64,000 bases of DNA. Source: Guyparkeria halophila (GTDB taxonomy: Bacteria > Pseudomonadota > Gammaproteobacteria > Halothiobacillales > Halothiobacillaceae). The translations under genes were made by a program, and so were the position numbers. The stretch is from positions 1,371,501 to 1,435,500 of the forward strand of contig NZ_CP140153.1 in assembly GCF_034479635.1 (NCBI RefSeq), given 5' to 3'. Shown here one piece after another: positions 19,712-29,680 of the stretch; the stretch's first letter is position 1; each line of letters starts with the position of its first letter. The notes beneath the pieces are model-generated. The model was not told the DNA's origin and made no database searches. It saw only the letters and a list, made by a program, of their open reading frames with translations.

Positions 19712-21184
19712 TTAGCCCACGGATCCCTCGAGGGAGACGGCCAGCAGGGCCTGTGCCTCGACGGCGAACTCCATGGGCAGTTCGTTGAATACGTCCTTGC
19801 AGAAGCCGCTGACCACCATGTTCATCGCGTCTTCCTCGGACAGGCCGCGCGAGCGCAGGTAGAACATCTGGTCGTCGCTGACCTTGGAGGTGGTTGCCTC
19901 GTGTTCGACCTGGGCGCTGGCGTTCTTGGCCTCGATGTACGGGAACGTGTGGGCGCCACAGCGATCGCCGATCAGCAGCGAGTCGCACTGGGTGAAATTG
20001 CGGGCCTCGGTCGCGGTCTTGCCGATGTGTACCAGCCCGCGGTAGGCATTCTCCGCCCGACCGGCGGAAATGCCCTTGGAGACGATCGTCGAGCGGGTGC
20101 GCTTGCCCAGATGGATCATCTTGGTGCCCGAGTCGATCTGCTGGTAGTTGTTGCCCACGGCCACCGAGTAGAACTCGCCGACCGAGTCATCGCCCTTGAG
20201 CACGCAGCTGGGGTACTTCCAGGTGATCGCCGAGCCGGCCTCAACCTGGGTCCAGGTGATCTTGGACCGGTCGCCGCGGCATTCGCCACGCTTGGTGACG
20301 AAGTTGTAGATGCCGCCCTTGCCTTCCTCGTCGCCCGGGTACCAGTTCTGGACGGTGGAGTACTTGATGGCGGCGTCGTCCAGTGCCACGAGCTCGACCA
20401 CCGCCGCGTGCAGCTGGTTCTCGTCGCGCTGCGGGGCGGTGCAGCCCTCGAGGTAGCTGACCGAGGCGCCTTCCTCGGCGATGATCAGCGTGCGCTCGAA
20501 CTGGCCGGTGTTTTGCGCATTGATGCGGAAGTACGTCGACAGCTCCATCGGGCAGGTCACGCCCTTGGGGACATAGACGAACGAGCCGTCGGAGAACACC
20601 GCCGAGTTGAGGGCAGCGAAGTAGTTGTCGCCCTGCGGCACGACGGTGCCGAGGTACTTCTTGACCAGTTCCGGGTGGTTCTCGACCGCCTCGGAGAACG
20701 AACAGAAGATCACACCGGCCTCGGCGAGCTTTTCCTTGAAGGTGGTGGTCACCGAGACCGAATCGAACACGGCGTCGACCGCGACGTTCGCCCCCTTGAC
20801 CCCGGCCAGTGCCGCCCGCTCGTGCAGCGGGATACCCAGCTTCTCGTAGGTCTCGAGGAGCTTCGGGTCGACGTCATCGAGCGATTCCGGCGCGTCGGCG
20901 TCGAGCTCTTCCTGAGACTTGGGCGCGGCATAGTAGGAAAGCGCCTGGTAGTCGATCTTGGGATAATGGACGTGTGCCCATTCCGGCTCCTTCATGGTCT
21001 GCCAATGGCGGAAGGCCGACAGGCGCCACTCGAGCATGAACTCCGGCTCATGCTTCTTCGCTGAGATCATGCGGACCACGTCTTCATCAAGACCGGGCGG
21101 GATGATCTCCTGCTCGATGTCGGTCGTGAAACCGTACTTGTACTCGCGCTTGACGAGTTGTTCGAGTTCCTGGGTTTCGGTCAT
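19712..21184 (-). CDS. sufB: SufB, Fe-S cluster scaffold
   Basis: 490 residues, close to E. coli SufB (495). The conserved stretch [19 protein letters not shown] contains the Cys that receives sulfur from SufE and forms the nascent cluster with SufD. The downstream [13 protein letters not shown] is the shared SufB/SufD signature. Separated from the regulator gene by 73 bases. Confidence 0.97.
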   Translation of the reverse strand: MTETQELEQLVKREYKYGFTTDIEQEIIPPGLDEDVVRMISAKKHEPEFMLEWRLSAFRHWQTMKEPEWAHVHYPKIDYQALSYYAAPKSQEELDADAPESLDDVDPKLLETYEKLGIPLHERAALAGVKGANVAVDAVFDSVSVTTTFKEKLAEAGVIFCSFSEAVENHPELVKKYLGTVVPQGDNYFAALNSAVFSDGSFVYVPKGVTCPMELSTYFRINAQNTGQFERTLIIAEEGASVSYLEGCTAPQRDENQLHAAVVELVALDDAAIKYSTVQNWYPGDEEGKGGIYNFVTKRGECRGDRSKITWTQVEAGSAITWKYPSCVLKGDDSVGEFYSVAVGNNYQQIDSGTKMIHLGKRTRSTIVSKGISAGRAENAYRGLVHIGKTATEARNFTQCDSLLIGDRCGAHTFPYIEAKNASAQVEHEATTSKVSDDQMFYLRSRGLSEEDAMNMVVSGFCKDVFNELPMEFAVEAQALLAVSLEGSVG

Positions 21185-21257
21185 GTCGTTATCACCTGGT
21201 CGAAGGCTGATGGCCGGTCGGTCGCGCCGCCCGGCGGTGTTCGTGTCGGGAATCCCT

Positions 21258-21788
21258 TCAGGAGGCGCCGGCCCGGGAGTGAGCGCCGGCTTGGGCGTCG
21301 GGGTCCTTCACCTCGCCGCCGCGCGACCGCTCGTACCACACGGGCACCTGCGTCGTGATCGCGCTCTCTTTTACCGGCCGCGTCATGTCGGCCAGCGTGG
21401 TGGCGTCCAACAGGGCGTGTACGCCGCGGTTGATCGCCTCCCAGTGGGGGCGAACGGCGCAATCGCCCTGCATCGAGCAATCGTGATCGGGGCGAAAGCA
21501 GTCGGTCATCGCGATCGGGCCGTCAATGGCCTCGATGATTTCGGCGAGCGTGATCTTCTCGGCCGGCCGGGCAAGAAAGTAGCCGCCGCTTCGCCCCTGA
21601 CGGGACTGCACGATGCCCTCGCCGTTGAGCAACTTGAGCAGCTTCCCCACCGTCGGCATGCTGATGCCGGTACGCTCGGCCAGAGCCCGGGCGTTGGCGC
21701 GCTGTTCGCTGGGTTTTTCGCGCGGATCACCGGCCAATGCCGTCAGTAGCACGATGGCGTAATCGCTCAGTCGGCTGATCTTCAACAT
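21258..21788 (-). CDS. sufR: SufR-type Rrf2 Fe-S-sensing repressor
   Basis: 176 residues from ATG 21788 ([15 protein letters not shown]); an upstream in-frame start adds a non-homologous stretch. Rrf2 winged helix with recognition segment [18 protein letters not shown]. Three cysteines (97, 104, 110: [14 protein letters not shown]) followed by HW resemble the IscR cluster-binding site with slightly different spacing. The opening sequence fits the gammaproteobacterial SUF regulator family. As first gene of the operon it probably senses cluster status and represses its own promoter. Confidence 0.93.
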   Translation of the reverse strand: MLKISRLSDYAIVLLTALAGDPREKPSEQRANARALAERTGISMPTVGKLLKLLNGEGIVQSRQGRSGGYFLARPAEKITLAEIIEAIDGPIAMTDCFRPDHDCSMQGDCAVRPHWEAINRGVHALLDATTLADMTRPVKESAITTQVPVWYERSRGGEVKDPDAQAGAHSRAGAS

Positions 21789-21868
21789 GCCTGCCTCCGC
21801 GGGTAGCGGTCCGATGCCCCCGATTGCCGGCGGCACGGGAGTGCGCCACCGGCAACCGGATAAGTCCG

Positions 21869-21900
21869 TTAAAAGTACTAAAACGGTACGGTTTAATCAA
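21869..21900 (-). promoter_or_regulatory. Candidate SUF operon promoter with overlapping operator
   Basis: On the minus strand, TTGATT (21895-21900) and TACTTT (21872-21877) are 17 bases apart, a plausible sigma-70 promoter. The spacer and -10 lie inside an AT-rich imperfect dyad, TTAAA at 21869-21873 and TTTAA at 21892-21896, enclosing two GTAC tetramers. An Rrf2 repressor bound here would block the promoter. Pattern seen; function inferred. Confidence 0.6.
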
Positions 21901-22042
21901 GCCGTGTGGTCAAGCGCGCCACGGCATCTCCTGAATGTCGTCGTTATCGGGCTTAAGCCTTTGTCCCGGCTTCGATTTGACGGCGATTTCTGCTATCTTT
22001 CGCCCCCTTTCCCAACGCCGGAATGACGAGGAATTCGTTCAC

Positions 22043-23464
22043 GTGACGACGACAGCCACCGACAAGACATCCGTGCCCACCGACGGCGCCGGCAAGCGGC
22101 TCTACATCAAGACCTGGGGCTGCCAGATGAACGAGTACGATTCGGCCAAGATGGCCGACGTGCTGGGCGTCTCGCGCGGCTTTGAGCCGGTTGCCGACCC
22201 GGCCGAGGCCGATGTGATCCTGCTCAACACCTGCTCGATCCGCGAAAAGGCACAAGAGAAGGTCTTCTCCCAGCTGGGCCAGTGGCGCCCGCTCAAGGAA
22301 AAGAACCCGGACCTGATTATCGGCGTGGGTGGTTGTGTCGCGAGTCAGGAAGGCGAGGCGCTGCGTGAGCGCGCGCCGTTCGTCGATATCGTTTTTGGTC
22401 CGCAGACACTGCACCGACTGCCGGAGATGGTGGCGGTGGTCGAGGCCGAGCGAAAGCCGGTGGTCGACATCTCCTTCCCGGAGATCGAGAAGTTCGACAA
22501 CCTGCCGGACCCGCGCGCCGACGGCCCGGTGGCGTTCGTCTCGATCATGGAAGGCTGCTCGAAGTACTGCACCTTCTGCGTGGTGCCCTACACCCGGGGC
22601 GAGGAGATCTCGCGGCCGTTCGACGACGTCGTGGCCGAAGTCGCCGACCTGGCCGAGCAGGGCGTGCGCGAGGTCAATCTGCTGGGCCAGAACGTCAACG
22701 CCTACCAGGGCCCGATGCATGACGGGCAGATCGCCGATCTCGCGCTGTTGATCGAGGTGATTGCCCAGGTCGACGGTATCGATCGCATCCGATTCACCAC
22801 CTCCCACCCGGTGGAGTTCACCGATCGCCTGGTCGAGGCCTACCGCAATGTGCCGGAGCTGGCGAGCTTCCTCCACCTGCCGGTGCAATCGGGCTCCGAT
22901 CGGGTGCTGGCGCTGATGAAGCGCGGCCACACCGCGATGGAATACAAGTCCAAGATCCGCAAGTTGCGTCAGGCGCGCCCGGGCATCTCGATCTCCTCGG
23001 ACTTCATCATCGGCTTCCCCGGCGAGACCGACCGGGATTTCGAGCAGACCATGAAGCTGATCGAGGACATCGGCTTCGATCACTCCTTCTCGTTTGTCTA
23101 CAGCGCCCGCCCGGGCACGCCGGCATCCAACCTGCCGGACGACCAGCCCGAGGAAATCAAGAAGGCGCGTCTCAAGCGGTTGCAGTCGCGCATTACCGAG
23201 TTCGAGCAGGAGATCTCCCGCGCCATGCTCGGCACGACGCAGACGGTGCTGGTGCAGGGACCGTCGAAGAAGGACCCCAACGAGTTGATGGGCAAGACCG
23301 AGAACAATCGCAGCGTGATCTTCCGCGGCCGCCCGGGCCTGGTGGGGCTGTTCGTGGATCTGGAGATCACCCAGGTCAACCCGAACTCCCTGCGCGGCGA
23401 GTTCATCGATATTCATCCGACAGACCGTGAGCGGGCCAAGGCCCGCAACCTGGTGGCAGCGTAA
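22043..23464 (+). CDS. miaB: MiaB, tRNA-2-methylthio-N6-dimethylallyladenosine synthase
   Basis: 473 residues from GTG 22043 (GAGGAA at 22029-22034); an in-frame extension to 21935 lacks family similarity. N-terminal methylthiotransferase domain has Cys27, Cys64 and Cys98, which bind the auxiliary cluster. Radical-SAM Cys172, 176 and 179 are in [14 protein letters not shown] domain ends the protein. It adds the methylthio group to i6A37 in tRNAs. It uses two [4Fe-4S] clusters and diverges from the SUF operon; this may be coincidental. Its stop overlaps phoH (TAATG). Confidence 0.97.
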   Translation: MTTTATDKTSVPTDGAGKRLYIKTWGCQMNEYDSAKMADVLGVSRGFEPVADPAEADVILLNTCSIREKAQEKVFSQLGQWRPLKEKNPDLIIGVGGCVASQEGEALRERAPFVDIVFGPQTLHRLPEMVAVVEAERKPVVDISFPEIEKFDNLPDPRADGPVAFVSIMEGCSKYCTFCVVPYTRGEEISRPFDDVVAEVADLAEQGVREVNLLGQNVNAYQGPMHDGQIADLALLIEVIAQVDGIDRIRFTTSHPVEFTDRLVEAYRNVPELASFLHLPVQSGSDRVLALMKRGHTAMEYKSKIRKLRQARPGISISSDFIIGFPGETDRDFEQTMKLIEDIGFDHSFSFVYSARPGTPASNLPDDQPEEIKKARLKRLQSRITEFEQEISRAMLGTTQTVLVQGPSKKDPNELMGKTENNRSVIFRGRPGLVGLFVDLEITQVNPNSLRGEFIDIHPTDRERAKARNLVAA

Positions 23465-24432
23465 TGACCGAGACACAAGCCGAACGGCTTGAATTCGCCC
23501 TGGAGCCGACCGACAACGAACGGCTGGCCAACCTGGCCGGCACGTTCGACGAGCACCTGCGCATGATCGAGCGCCGGCTCGGGGTGGAGATCAATCACCG
23601 CGGCAATCTGTTTGCCGTCATCGGTCCGGCCGCCGTGGCCGGCCAGGTGGAGACCCTGCTCGCCGATCTCTACAAGCTCAGCGAGAGCCAGGTGATCGAC
23701 CCCGAGCGGGTCAACCTCGGGATGCAGGAAGCCGGCATGGAAGAGGCGCCTCCGCCACCGGGTGACGAGGTGATGATCAAGACCTTGCGCGGCATTGTCC
23801 GCGGACGGGGCAATCGCCAGGTGCAGTACCTCAAGGCGATCCGCGAGTCGGATCTCAACTTCGGCATCGGCCCGGCGGGAACCGGCAAGACCTACCTGGC
23901 CGTCGCCAGTGCCATCGACGCCTTCGAGCGCGGCCAGGTCCAGCGGATCGTGCTGGTCCGCCCGGCGGTCGAGGCGGGCGAGAAGCTGGGTTTCCTGCCC
24001 GGGGATCTCGCCCAGAAGATCGACCCGTACCTGCGGCCCATGTACGACGCCCTCTACGAGATGATGGGCTTCGACAAGGTCAACCGCCTGATCGAGCGCA
24101 ACGTGATTGAGGTCGCCCCGCTGGCCTTCATGCGCGGGCGCACGCTCAACGAATCGTTCGTCATCCTCGACGAGGCGCAGAACACCAGCATCGAGCAGAT
24201 GAAGATGTTCCTGACGCGGATCGGCTTCGGCACCTCCGCGGTGGTCACTGGCGACATCACCCAGGTCGACCTGCCCAAGGGGGTCACCTCGGGCCTGCGT
24301 CACGCCATCGACATGCTCAGCGACGTCGAGGGCGTTCAGTTCACGTTCTTCCAGAGTCGCGATGTGGTGCGCCACCCGCTGGTCAAGCGCATCATCGACG
24401 CCTACGAGAGCCGGGGACGGGCGACGGATTGA
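23464..24432 (+). CDS. ybeZ: PhoH-like ATPase (YbeZ)
   Basis: 322 residues. N-terminal KH-like region about 10-80, then the PhoH domain with Walker A GPAGTGKT (136-143) and Walker B-like FVILDEAQNTS. The miaB-ybeZ-ybeY-corC-lnt order is the standard gammaproteobacterial one, in which YbeZ acts with YbeY in ribosome or rRNA metabolism. Confidence 0.95.
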   Translation: MTETQAERLEFALEPTDNERLANLAGTFDEHLRMIERRLGVEINHRGNLFAVIGPAAVAGQVETLLADLYKLSESQVIDPERVNLGMQEAGMEEAPPPPGDEVMIKTLRGIVRGRGNRQVQYLKAIRESDLNFGIGPAGTGKTYLAVASAIDAFERGQVQRIVLVRPAVEAGEKLGFLPGDLAQKIDPYLRPMYDALYEMMGFDKVNRLIERNVIEVAPLAFMRGRTLNESFVILDEAQNTSIEQMKMFLTRIGFGTSAVVTGDITQVDLPKGVTSGLRHAIDMLSDVEGVQFTFFQSRDVVRHPLVKRIIDAYESRGRATD

Positions 24433-24914
24433 ACGGTACCGTTTCGATCGACCGGCAGCGGGCCTGCGGGGCGCGCTGTCCGTCGCGTGAGACGCTCGCG
24501 CAATGGGTTGCTAGCACCCTCGATGAGCTGGGTTCGCGAGGACCCGGGGTGGGCGAGGTGACGGTTCGGTATGTCGAGCCCGAGGAAAGCCGCTCGCTCA
24601 ACGCGCAGTTTCGCCACAAGGACCGGCCGACCAATGTCCTGTCGTTTCCCGCCGCGGAGGATCCGGACGAATTGATCACGTTGCCGGGATCCGATCGACC
24701 ATACCTGGGCGATCTCGTCATCTGCCCGGCGATCGTGGAGCGCGAGGCGGCCGAGCAGGGCAAGAGTCGGCGCGCCCATCACGCCCACATGGCGGTACAT
24801 GGGATTTTGCACCTGTTGGGCTATGATCACCTCACCGACGAGGAGGCCGAGCAAATGGAATCGATCGAGATTCGCGTGCTCGGCTCGTTGGGTTACCCCG
24901 ATCCCTATGCCTGA
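24429..24914 (+). CDS. ybeY: YbeY, endoribonuclease for rRNA maturation
   Basis: 161 residues from TTG 24429, overlapping the phoH stop by four bases. The zinc-binding motif HMAVHGILHLLGYDH carries His124, His128 and His134. The family acts in 16S rRNA 3'-end maturation and 70S quality control. The N-terminal 20 residues are Cys/Arg-rich and poorly conserved; no better start is visible. Confidence 0.95.
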   Translation: MNGTVSIDRQRACGARCPSRETLAQWVASTLDELGSRGPGVGEVTVRYVEPEESRSLNAQFRHKDRPTNVLSFPAAEDPDELITLPGSDRPYLGDLVICPAIVEREAAEQGKSRRAHHAHMAVHGILHLLGYDHLTDEEAEQMESIEIRVLGSLGYPDPYA

Positions 24915-25007
24915 AATCGCAACCGTCGCGACCTGAGAAACCACGTCGCCCGTTGAACCGATCTCGTTGATTTTCCCTTAACTTCACTCCTTCTCAAAAA
25001 GAGCCCC

Positions 25008-25910
25008 ATGGAAGACGAACCTCCTAGTACGGACTCGCCGCGCGGGTCCATGTTGCAGCGCATCAAGCAACGCATTTGTCCTTGCGAAATCCGGTCGATC
25101 GACGAGATGAAGTCCCTGGTACGCCAGGCGACCGAATCCGAGGTCTTTCCGGTGTCCACCGGCGGCCTGATCGATTCGGTGCTCGATTTCCATGACCTGC
25201 GTGTCCGTGACGTGATGGTCCCGCGTGGCCAGATGGACGTGATCGAGGAGGGCACGACGCTGCCGGAATTGCTCTCCTCGGCGATCGAGACCGGGCATTC
25301 CCGTTATCCGGTGATCCGCAGCAACCGTGACGAGGTGATCGGGATCCTGCTGGTCAAGGAACTGCTTCGTTTCTACGCCAATTCCCAGCAGCCCGGTGGC
25401 GAATCGACGTTCGATCTGCTCGACCTGGTACGCACCCCGATGTTCGTGCCCGAGAGCAAGCGGCTGGACGCGCTGCTGGCCGAATTCCGCCTGACGCGCA
25501 CGCACATGGCCATCGTGCTCGACGAGTTCGGGGGCGTGGCCGGTCTGGTCACCATCGAGGACGTGCTCGAAGAAATCGTCGGTGACATCGACGACGAGTT
25601 CGATGTCGAGGAACGGGTCAATATTCGTCAACAGGCGCCGCGCCGACACACGGTCCGTGCCCTGACGCCGATCGGGGAATTCAACGAAGTCTTTGACACC
25701 GACTTTTCCGACGACGAGTACGACACCATCGGCGGACTGGTGTCCAACACGTTGGGGCACCTGCCGCGCCGCGGCGAAGTCGCGCGTCTGGGCGAATACG
25801 AGTTCAAGGTGCTGGGTGCCGATCGTCGCCGGCTCCACTTGCTGCTGGTGACCAAGCTCGATTTTGAACCGAGTGAGGAAACGGATGGCTCGCCAGCCGA
25901 AGAGAGCTGA
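25008..25910 (+). CDS. corC: CorC/HlyC-family CBS-domain protein
   Basis: 300 residues without membrane segments. Two CBS domains span about 65-190 (VRDVMVPRGQMDVI and FVPESKRLDALL mark them), followed by a CorC_HlyC C-terminal domain (about 205-290). E. coli CorC (292 residues) is linked to magnesium and cobalt efflux together with CorA. It overlaps lnt by 26 bases; the coupling is common in this gene group. Confidence 0.95.
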   Translation: MEDEPPSTDSPRGSMLQRIKQRICPCEIRSIDEMKSLVRQATESEVFPVSTGGLIDSVLDFHDLRVRDVMVPRGQMDVIEEGTTLPELLSSAIETGHSRYPVIRSNRDEVIGILLVKELLRFYANSQQPGGESTFDLLDLVRTPMFVPESKRLDALLAEFRLTRTHMAIVLDEFGGVAGLVTIEDVLEEIVGDIDDEFDVEERVNIRQQAPRRHTVRALTPIGEFNEVFDTDFSDDEYDTIGGLVSNTLGHLPRRGEVARLGEYEFKVLGADRRRLHLLLVTKLDFEPSEETDGSPAEES

Positions 25911-27480
25911 TTCCAAAAGCATCGATTCCCCTGTCGCCGGTCACCGGGTGATGGGCAGGCTGAACGGGTGGGGCGGCAGTCTGCTCGCTCTGCTTGCGGG
26001 CGCCACCCTGGTGCTCGCGTTCGCTCCATTCGCATTCTGGCCGGCCGCGATTATCGCGCCGGCCATCCTGTTTGCCCTGATCCGTCGATCTGGTCCCGGC
26101 CGAGCCTTTCGGCTGGGCTGGTGGTTCGGGCTGGGGCAATTCGGCCTGGGCGTCAGCTGGGTCTACGAGAGTTTCACCTTGTTTGGCGGCATCATCGCGC
26201 CGCTGGCCTTCATGGTGACCGCGCTGTTCGTCATGGGGCTGGCCGTCTACCCGGCGGTCGCCGCTTGGGCGGCCGTGCGCATCACGCCGCGAGCCGACTG
26301 GCCCAGCCGGGCGGCGGCGTTCGTGGCAAGCTGGGTGCTGATCGAGGCGTTGCGCGCCTGGCTTTTCGGCGGCTTTCCCTGGCTCAACCTCGGCATCAGC
26401 CAGGTGGACGGTCCATTGGTGGGTTGGCTGCCCATGATCGGCGAATACGGGGTCACCGCGATCCTGCTCGCGCTCGCCGTGGTCCTCTGGCGTGTGAGCA
26501 GCCGGGTGTGGGTACATGGGCCCGATTGGCGTCACTGGCTGGGCCCGGCCGGGATACTGCTCCTGGTCCTGCTCGCCTCGTTGCCGCTTCGTTCCCTCGA
26601 ATGGTCCGAGCCGACGGGGCAGTCGCTGACCGTGGGCGTGGTGCAGGGCAACATCACGCAGATGCAGAAGTTCGACCCGGAATTCTTCCAACGCACGCTG
26701 ACGGTCTACCGGGAACTGACGGACTCCTTGCCCGACGTCGACCTCGTTCTCTGGCCGGAAACCGCCATCCCGCGAGTGATCGATGACCTCCCCGAGGTGC
26801 GCGCCGGCCTGGAGGCGCTTGCGCGCGAGCGTCAGTTCTCCTTGCTGGTCGGCACGTTCTCGCGTGATTCGGCCGGGCGCTATTACAACTCGCTGCTCGG
26901 CTTTCCCGAGTCGGTCGGCGAATACCGCAAGCGCCACCTGGTGCCCTTCGGTGAGTACTTTCCGCTGCGCGGGCTGATCGAGCGCATGCCATGGCTCTTC
27001 CAGGTGCCGATGTCGGATCTGAGCCCGGGCAGGGCCGATCAGCCCCCATTGCGGGTCGGCGAGCTGACATTGGGCGCCTCGATCTGTTTTGAGGCGGATT
27101 TCTCGCGCGACATCCGCGCGACCATGCCGAGCGCGGACATCCTCGTGACGGTGTCCAATGATTCGTGGTTCGGTGAGAGCTTCTCGCCGCATCAGCACCT
27201 CCAGATGGCGCGGGCGCGAGCGATCGAGTTTCGCCGCCCCCTGGTACGGGCCACCAACACGGGCATCTCCGCGATCATCGACACAACCGGACGGGTGGAG
27301 CAAACCCTGGGCACAGGTCAGCGGGGTGTGCTGACGGCGGAACTGAAGCCACGTGAAGGGAACACGCCACTGGTCTACGTTGGTGCGTGGCCGGTGCTGG
27401 GGCTGATGCTGATCGTCCTGGCCTTGGTCGCCTGGCGGCAAGCCCGGCTGCGTTCCGGGACGGTATCCGGACCCGAATGA
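25885..27480 (+). CDS. lnt: Lnt, apolipoprotein N-acyltransferase
   Basis: 531 residues from ATG 25885 (GAGGAA at 25875-25880). Several hydrophobic membrane segments lie in about 30-230, followed by a periplasmic nitrilase domain with catalytic Glu292 (WPETAIPR), Lys349 (RKRHLVPFGEYFP) and Cys401 (SICFEADF), and a final membrane helix near 500-520. It adds the third acyl chain to lipoproteins in the inner membrane; LolB and the TPR lipoprotein in this window would be substrates. Confidence 0.97.
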   Translation: MARQPKRADSKSIDSPVAGHRVMGRLNGWGGSLLALLAGATLVLAFAPFAFWPAAIIAPAILFALIRRSGPGRAFRLGWWFGLGQFGLGVSWVYESFTLFGGIIAPLAFMVTALFVMGLAVYPAVAAWAAVRITPRADWPSRAAAFVASWVLIEALRAWLFGGFPWLNLGISQVDGPLVGWLPMIGEYGVTAILLALAVVLWRVSSRVWVHGPDWRHWLGPAGILLLVLLASLPLRSLEWSEPTGQSLTVGVVQGNITQMQKFDPEFFQRTLTVYRELTDSLPDVDLVLWPETAIPRVIDDLPEVRAGLEALARERQFSLLVGTFSRDSAGRYYNSLLGFPESVGEYRKRHLVPFGEYFPLRGLIERMPWLFQVPMSDLSPGRADQPPLRVGELTLGASICFEADFSRDIRATMPSADILVTVSNDSWFGESFSPHQHLQMARARAIEFRRPLVRATNTGISAIIDTTGRVEQTLGTGQRGVLTAELKPREGNTPLVYVGAWPVLGLMLIVLALVAWRQARLRSGTVSGPE

Positions 27481-27568
27481 ACCCGCCGGTCGTCGACCCG
27501 AGCGGGTCATAACGGGTCGGGCTATGGCCAGGCTATTGGCGTGGCGATCGGCCGGGGCGGGCGCCTAT

Positions 27569-27596
27569 GTGAGCCTATTTGGGTGAGCCTATTTGG
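27569..27596. repeat. 14-bp tandem duplication
   Basis: Two exact copies of GTGAGCCTATTTGG in the lnt/tRNA-Met gap, just before the terminator. Probably a neutral slippage duplication. Confidence 0.7.
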
Positions 27597-27606
27597 GCAC
27601 GAGAAA

Positions 27607-27635
27607 CGAAAAACCCCCGCCAGATGGCGGGGGTT
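27607..27635 (-). terminator. Rho-independent terminator after tRNA-Met
   Basis: Stem AACCCCCGCC / GGCGGGGGTT around loop AGAT at 27612-27635. Read on the minus strand it is followed by a T run, fitting termination of tRNA-Met; it may also stop lnt transcripts on the plus strand. Confidence 0.85.
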
Positions 27636-27666
27636 TCGTGATTCCACCATGAGGTGAAATCGGTAC

Positions 27667-27743
27667 TGGTGGCTATGGGTGGATTCGAACCACCGACTCC
27701 GGCATTATGAGTGCCGTGCTCTAACCAGCTGAGCTACATAGCC
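27667..27743 (-). tRNA. tRNA-Met (CAT), elongator
   Basis: 77 bases including encoded CCA. Acceptor stem GGCTATG pairs with CATAGCC; the anticodon loop CTCATAA gives CAT; the T arm has GGTTCGAATCC. A paired first acceptor base indicates an elongator rather than initiator tRNA. Confidence 0.97.
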
Positions 27744-27825
27744 AAGCGAGGCGCGCATTATCGGGATTCCCCGACGGCTTGTCAACCCTGTCCGCGCGCC
27801 TTTTCACGGCCAATTGAGGGCATGA

Positions 27826-28920
27826 TTACACGTTAAAGCGGAAGTGCACGACATCCCCTTCGTGCATGACGTAATCCTTGCCTTCCAGTCGCCATTTTCC
27901 GGCTTCCTTCGCCCCTTGTTCGCCGCCACAGGCGACGAAATCGTCGTAGGCGACCACCTCGGCGCGGATAAAGCCCTTCTCGAAGTCGGTGTGGATCACA
28001 CCGGCGGCCTGCGGCGCGGTCATGCCACGCTTGATGGTCCAGGCACGCACTTCCTTTACCCCGGCGGTGAAATAGGTTTGCAGGCCGAGCAACTCGTAGC
28101 CCGCGCGAATCACGCGGTCGAGCCCGGGCTCCTCGAGTCCCATTTCGTCCAGGAACATCGCCTTGTCGTCACCCTCAAGGTCGATCAGTTCGGCCTCGGT
28201 GGTCGCGCACACCGGCACCACCGTGGCGTCCTCACGTGAGGCAAGATCGCGTACCTGGTCGAGGTACGGGTTGTTCTCGAAGCCGTTCTCGTCGACGTTG
28301 GCAATGAACATCAGCGGCTTGCTGGTAAGCAGGTGCAGGTCGTGCAACAGGGCGCGCTTTTCGGCATCGAGTTTCATGCTGCGGACCGAATGCCCCTGGT
28401 CGAGGACCTCGGCCACTTCCTTGACCAGCTCGAGCTTGGCCGCGGCATCCTTGTTCTGACCGGACTTGGCCTGCTTGGTCAGCCGATCGATGGCCTTTTG
28501 CACGGTGTCGAGATCGGCGAGCGCCAGTTCGGTATTGATCACCTCGATGTCGGCAGCCGGGTCGACCTTGCCGGCCACGTGGATCACGTCGTCATTGGCG
28601 AAGCAGCGCACGACCTGCACGATCGCATCGGTCTCGCGGATGTTGGCGAGGAACTGGTTGCCCAGACCTTCGCCCTTGGAGGCGCCAGCCACCAGCCCGG
28701 CGATGTCGACGAACTCCATGCTGGTCGGAATGACCCGCTCGGGCTTGACGATCTCGGCCAGCGTGTCCATGCGCGGATCCGGGACGGCGACGACACCGAC
28801 GTTCGGCTCGATGGTGCAGAAGGGGTAGTTGGCCGCTTGAATGCCGGCCTTGGTCAATGCATTGAACAGGGTGGACTTGCCGACGTTGGGCAGGCCCACG
28901 ATGCCACAGTTGAAACCCAT
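27826..28920 (-). CDS. ychF: YchF (OLA1-type) ATPase/GTPase
   Basis: 364 residues, matching E. coli YchF (363). P-loop GLPNVGKST at 9-17, and a NxxE-type nucleotide motif (NVDENGF) typical of the ATP-preferring Obg relatives. A coiled-coil insertion lies in the middle, and a TGS domain at the C terminus ends [13 protein letters not shown]. It binds ribosomes and has a role in stress responses. It follows pth by 74 bases, the usual neighbour. Confidence 0.97.
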   Translation of the reverse strand: MGFNCGIVGLPNVGKSTLFNALTKAGIQAANYPFCTIEPNVGVVAVPDPRMDTLAEIVKPERVIPTSMEFVDIAGLVAGASKGEGLGNQFLANIRETDAIVQVVRCFANDDVIHVAGKVDPAADIEVINTELALADLDTVQKAIDRLTKQAKSGQNKDAAAKLELVKEVAEVLDQGHSVRSMKLDAEKRALLHDLHLLTSKPLMFIANVDENGFENNPYLDQVRDLASREDATVVPVCATTEAELIDLEGDDKAMFLDEMGLEEPGLDRVIRAGYELLGLQTYFTAGVKEVRAWTIKRGMTAPQAAGVIHTDFEKGFIRAEVVAYDDFVACGGEQGAKEAGKWRLEGKDYVMHEGDVVHFRFNV

Positions 28921-28994
28921 AGGGACTCCGTTGATTCAGTGTCAGAAAGTGGCCGGGGAGGGCGGCCAACGGTTTGTTGGGGCGTCCGTCCGTT

Positions 28995-29579
28995 TCAGGC
29001 AGACGGGCGATAGCTGTTGATCGCCTGCATCAGGGCCGAGTCGTCGGCCTGCACGAGCTTCGGGGCGAGGTGGCGAACCTCGATGACGACGTCCTCGATC
29101 AGACGGCGCTCATCCGGCGGCGGGTTGGTGAGGACATACCCGACCACCGCATCCCGATGCCCCGGGTGTCCCACGCCGATGCGCAGGCGCCAGAAGTCGG
29201 CGCTGCCGAGCGCGGCCTGGATATCCTTGAGGCCATTGTGACCGCCGTGGCCGCCACCGCACTTCAGGCGCATCCGGCCGGGTGGCAGGTCGAGCTCGTC
29301 GTGGATCACCAGGATCTCTTCGGGGGCAATCTTGAAGAATTGCGCCAATGGCCCAACGGACTGGCCCGAGCGGTTCATGAAGGTGTCGGGACGCAGCAGC
29401 CTCAGGTCGACCCCGTCGACCATTACGCGGGTCACCGCCCCCTTGAACTTGCGCTCCTCGGCCCATTGGCCGCCGAGGGTGGCAGCAATGGCGTCCACGG
29501 CCCAGAAACCGGCATTATGTCGGGTGGTGTCGTACTTCTGCCCGGGGTTACCCAGCCCCACGATCAGCTTGATACTCAT
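28995..29579 (-). CDS. pth: Pth, peptidyl-tRNA hydrolase
   Basis: 194 residues. Opens with KLIVGLGNPGQKYDTTRHNAGF, containing Asn11 and catalytic His21; the middle has VIHDELDLPPG and GGGHGGHNGLK. It releases tRNA from drop-off peptidyl-tRNAs. Lies downstream of rplY, from which a terminator separates it. Confidence 0.97.
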   Translation of the reverse strand: MSIKLIVGLGNPGQKYDTTRHNAGFWAVDAIAATLGGQWAEERKFKGAVTRVMVDGVDLRLLRPDTFMNRSGQSVGPLAQFFKIAPEEILVIHDELDLPPGRMRLKCGGGHGGHNGLKDIQAALGSADFWRLRIGVGHPGHRDAVVGYVLTNPPPDERRLIEDVVIEVRHLAPKLVQADDSALMQAINSYRPSA

Positions 29580-29627
29580 GGGCGCGGATTATCGCATAGC
29601 TGGTCGCCGCCCTTGCGGAGCGGAAAC

Positions 29628-29655
29628 GAAAAAACCCCGATCAATCGATCGGGGT
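29628..29655 (-). terminator. Rho-independent terminator after rplY
   Basis: Perfect stem ACCCCGATC / GATCGGGGT with loop AATC at 29634-29655, followed on the minus strand by a T run (29629-29634). Sits 25 bases after the rplY stop and upstream of pth. Confidence 0.9.
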
Positions 29656-29680
29656 CGGTCGAGCATCAAGGCAGGGAGGA

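Noticed and set aside
25804-27510. Minus-strand open frame opposite lnt (568 codons)
   Set aside because: Arg/Gln/Pro-rich shadow frame; lnt on the plus strand has all three catalytic residues.
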